A DNA stretch of 8,597 nucleotides from Candidatus Eiseniibacteriota bacterium. Its GTDB lineage: Bacteria; Joyebacterota; Joyebacteria; Joyebacterales; Joyebacteraceae. This document shows, piece after piece, positions 6,439-8,597 of the stretch. The stretch is from the NCBI GenBank assembly GCA_030630395.1, contig DAOVNE010000037.1:1-8597 (forward strand), given 5' to 3'. Numbering within the stretch: position 1 is the stretch's first letter; each line of letters starts with the position of its first letter. The notes under the pieces were generated by a model that searched no databases, had not been told where the DNA came from, and saw only the letters and a list, made by a program, of their open reading frames with translations. A program made the position numbers and the translations under genes.

Positions 6439-8597
6439 CAGGAGTCACCTCCCTTCTCGGCGCGGTACATCTTCCGGGCCCAATCGAGCGCCTCATCGAC
6501 TGCGGCCTTGAATCCCTCGAACCCGTCAGATGGAATCAGCCGCCGCCGCGCCTCGAAGCGCTCCGTCACGGTGAGTCGCCGTCCGTCCGCCTCGCCTTCC
6601 GCCTTGAAATAGGCGAAGGTCTCGTCTATCTCCTCGGACGATGGAGGATCATCTATCGAGTACCCCTTGGGGAGACGAATCGTCTCCTCTCCCTCGATCA
6701 GCTGTGTGAACCAGAGGAAGATGTCGTTCTCGCGCTCCTCCCCCCAATCGTAGACGCAGGATCTGCAGAGCCAGCCGTTCTCTGTCGTAAGAACCGCCAT
6801 CGGGCTAAGGAACTCGAGTCCTCCCTCGATCGGAAACGCGTATTCAGGGATCACATACTCAACCTCGATCCACGCGTCCCCGCTGAAATCGTCCACCGCA
6901 CGGTAGTCGAGCTTCACGATCTCAATGCCTTCACCCAGCTCCGAGAAGTAGTACGCGATGTCATCCTCGACATCAGTGAGCCTGCTCATACTCACCATTC
7001 CCCTGAGTCTCGAATCCATAACACCCGCCCCGGACAGCTTGAAAGCGCCGCGGAGCGTCCCGTCCTCTGACAGTTCCGCCTCGTGTCGGACGATGAGAGG
7101 CGATCCGTCCGGAGGACTGTACGGAATCGAAGCGAGCGGCTCTCCCGCGGGCGTGCCCGTGAGGTACTGCTGCTCCATCTCAGACTTTGACCAGATGCCG
7201 TTGTAGTACGGAACCCAGGTCGGGTCGTACATCTCGAAGCTACCGTCACTCTTCATCAACGCACAGACACAGTGGTTGAACTGGTCCGCCGGGACTTCCT
7301 CGATGCGGCTTCCGGCCATTGTCATGGCGGCATAGGAATCCATGTTCGCAGCGCGCATCATCGTGACGAGCATCCCCGCAATGTCCTTGCAGACACCGCT
7401 TCGCTGCTCGAGGATCATGGCGCCCGGATGGAGAATGAACCCTTCGCCCTCCCCCATGGTCTGCCCGCTGTACCGGATGTTCTGCGCGACCCAGTGGACG
7501 AGCACCTCTGCCTTCTCTTCCTCGCTGCCTCGCGCGACGCCGGCGTCGCGGAGAACCTCATCGACCTTCGCCTGAATCTCGGGAGTCACGTCGAACTGGT
7601 TTCTGTTCACGTCGAAGAACCAACGGCTCTTGGCCTCCCAGCTCTCCACCGTCGCCACGACAACCTTGGGAACACGATCGCTCATGTCCGGTGAACGCGG
7701 CTCGCGTGCCACCGCCGGGACATCCTCAATCCACCACGCGTACGTCGTCGTGTCCTCGGAGTAGGTCGTACTCGCGTAGAGTGGACCGTTGTAGGTCTGA
7801 GAATGAAGCCTCTTGTCGGCCGGAAGCGTCAACTCGTAGCGCTTCTCAATAATCGGGACCGATGACTGGAAGAGCACGATATCGAAGTACTCACCCGGCA
7901 TCGGCGGTATGTACTTGTCGTCGTCCGGTTCAGCGAGAAGCCCGCGTCCGGTGCTCGTCGACTGTGAAGCCCCGGCTGTGTGTGTACCGGCCGGCAGTCC
8001 ACTCGTGCCGGGCACAGCACCCTCGCCATCAAGGAGCGCGTAGCTGTAGCCCTTCCGGAACACCCGGACCTCGACGCCGTCGCCCACTTCCAGACGGGGA
8101 AGCTGCAGGGTTTTGATGCGCGCGTTCCAGTAGATGCTCGACTGGGGCGCCGGAAGGTCGTGGACCTTCAAGACATCGACAGGGATCTTCTCCTCACCTC
8201 GAACGATGTTGACCTCTGTGATCCCAATGAAGCTGCTCCATGGCTCGTAGCCCCATCTGAGCACTGAACGATCACGACAGCCTGCCGGCGTCAGCATCTT
8301 GTAGAGCACGTAGCCGTCGACATACGTGACGCCCGAGGGCTTCACGCTGTTCTCGGCAATGTCGTAGACGATGATGTAGTCGGCCCCGGGGTAGTCATCG
8401 GCGTCTCCCGCGTCCGCCAGGCGAGTGAACGCGGTGGCGGGCGGGCTGTCCCCGGGCGGAAGTGAGCAATCGGTCGATCCCCCATCCTCGGATGAGGTCC
8501 CTCCAGACACAAGCGGCAGCGCCAGAAGCGCTACCAGTAGAACCGTCACAGCGAGGTCGGTCGGCGAGGTTCTCCTCTGCGCCGACCTCGATTCCAT
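6438..8597 (-). CDS. Exported DUF3857/transglutaminase-like protein with an intact Cys-His-Asp triad
   Basis: This is a 719-aa exported protein. The ATG sits exactly at the window end; an Arg-containing start followed by a hydrophobic core (LAVTVLLVALLALPLV, 15-30) makes it a credible true N-terminus, but its ribosome site and promoter cannot be seen. A DUF3857-type beta domain covers about 70-310. It is interrupted by a low-complexity Gly/Ser/Thr stretch (about 191-222). The transglutaminase-like core (about 355-465) carries RSGVCKDIAGML with C403, QFNHCVCALM with H442 and MYDPTW with D458, a complete Cys-His-Asp triad. The family includes cysteine peptidases and amide-bond enzymes, so the reaction is open. 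A beta-rich C-terminal part contains a C-x-x-C pair (C611/C614), and a charged helix ends the protein. It is followed by a shorter paralogue lacking Cys and His. Substrate unknown. Confidence 0.86.
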   Translation of the reverse strand: MESRSAQRRTSPTDLAVTVLLVALLALPLVSGGTSSEDGGSTDCSLPPGDSPPATAFTRLADAGDADDYPGADYIIVYDIAENSVKPSGVTYVDGYVLYKMLTPAGCRDRSVLRWGYEPWSSFIGITEVNIVRGEEKIPVDVLKVHDLPAPQSSIYWNARIKTLQLPRLEVGDGVEVRVFRKGYSYALLDGEGAVPGTSGLPAGTHTAGASQSTSTGRGLLAEPDDDKYIPPMPGEYFDIVLFQSSVPIIEKRYELTLPADKRLHSQTYNGPLYASTTYSEDTTTYAWWIEDVPAVAREPRSPDMSDRVPKVVVATVESWEAKSRWFFDVNRNQFDVTPEIQAKVDEVLRDAGVARGSEEEKAEVLVHWVAQNIRYSGQTMGEGEGFILHPGAMILEQRSGVCKDIAGMLVTMMRAANMDSYAAMTMAGSRIEEVPADQFNHCVCALMKSDGSFEMYDPTWVPYYNGIWSKSEMEQQYLTGTPAGEPLASIPYSPPDGSPLIVRHEAELSEDGTLRGAFKLSGAGVMDSRLRGMVSMSRLTDVEDDIAYYFSELGEGIEIVKLDYRAVDDFSGDAWIEVEYVIPEYAFPIEGGLEFLSPMAVLTTENGWLCRSCVYDWGEERENDIFLWFTQLIEGEETIRLPKGYSIDDPPSSEEIDETFAYFKAEGEADGRRLTVTERFEARRRLIPSDGFEGFKAAVDEALDWARKMYRAEKGGDS
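6445..6455 (-). promoter_or_regulatory. Strong internal Shine-Dalgarno deciding the 6438 start
   Basis: On the minus strand AAGGGAGGTGA, nearly fully complementary to the 16S rRNA 3' end, lies inside the last codons of the upstream gene, 6 bases before the ATG at 6438. With the TGATG junction it indicates translational coupling and also strong independent initiation. It supports the long N-terminus (with signal peptide) for the downstream protein. Confidence 0.8.

Noticed and set aside
8465..8597. Possible lipoprotein signal using C44 of the first transglutaminase-like protein
   Set aside because: The Cys lies about 14 residues after the hydrophobic core and is preceded by GGSTD, which does not fit a lipobox; an ordinary signal peptide is more likely.
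1..8597. Defence system, mobile element or CRISPR content
   Set aside because: No transposase, integrase, nuclease, repeat-spacer pattern or direct-repeat boundary was seen; all genes are co-directional and packed like normal chromosomal operons.

Overview
All six recognisable genes lie on the minus strand and read from high to low coordinates. The sequence is a fairly GC-rich, tightly packed bacterial chromosome segment with ATGA and TGATG junctions, so the window is ordinary chromosomal DNA. I see no insertion sequence, tRNA, rRNA, CRISPR array or phage gene. The large exported DUF3857/transglutaminase-type proteins and the MacA-like adaptor with a split MacB-type exporter suggest a Gram-negative-type (diderm) bacterium, possibly from an FCB-like or poorly cultured candidate phylum. 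That placement is a guess from gene style only.

In reading order there are three modules. (1) Positions 8597-4471: two exported DUF3857/transglutaminase-like proteins joined by a TGATG junction with a very strong internal Shine-Dalgarno. The first keeps a Cys-His-Asp triad; the second has lost the Cys and the His and looks like a pseudoenzyme partner. (2) Positions 4380-1125: a MacA/HlyD-type periplasmic adaptor, a LolD/MacB-type ATPase and a MacB/FtsX-type permease, with its own predicted promoter at 4431-4460. The ATPase and permease overlap by ATGA. No outer-membrane channel gene is in view. (3) Positions 937 to beyond 1: the NADH/NAD+-sensing repressor Rex, overlapping by ATGA the start of an MnhE/MrpE-type Na+/H+ antiporter subunit that runs off the window. 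A near-perfect Rex operator (TTGTGTTCACATTCACAA, 962-979) sits just downstream of a predicted promoter.

The most informative signal is the third module. Rex appears to repress its own transcript, and that transcript continues into Mrp/Mnh antiporter genes, so the redox state of the NAD pool would set expression of a cation-antiport or Mrp-linked respiratory complex. The MnhE gene directly follows rex, without the A-D subunits that precede it in canonical mrp operons. This resembles the E-first order of Mrp-type hydrogenase (Mbh-like) operons, but the remaining genes are outside the window. The second point of interest is the adjacent intact and degenerate transglutaminase-like pair.

The longest gap between genes is 187 bp (938-1124). 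It holds the hairpins after the permease gene and the rex promoter and operator.
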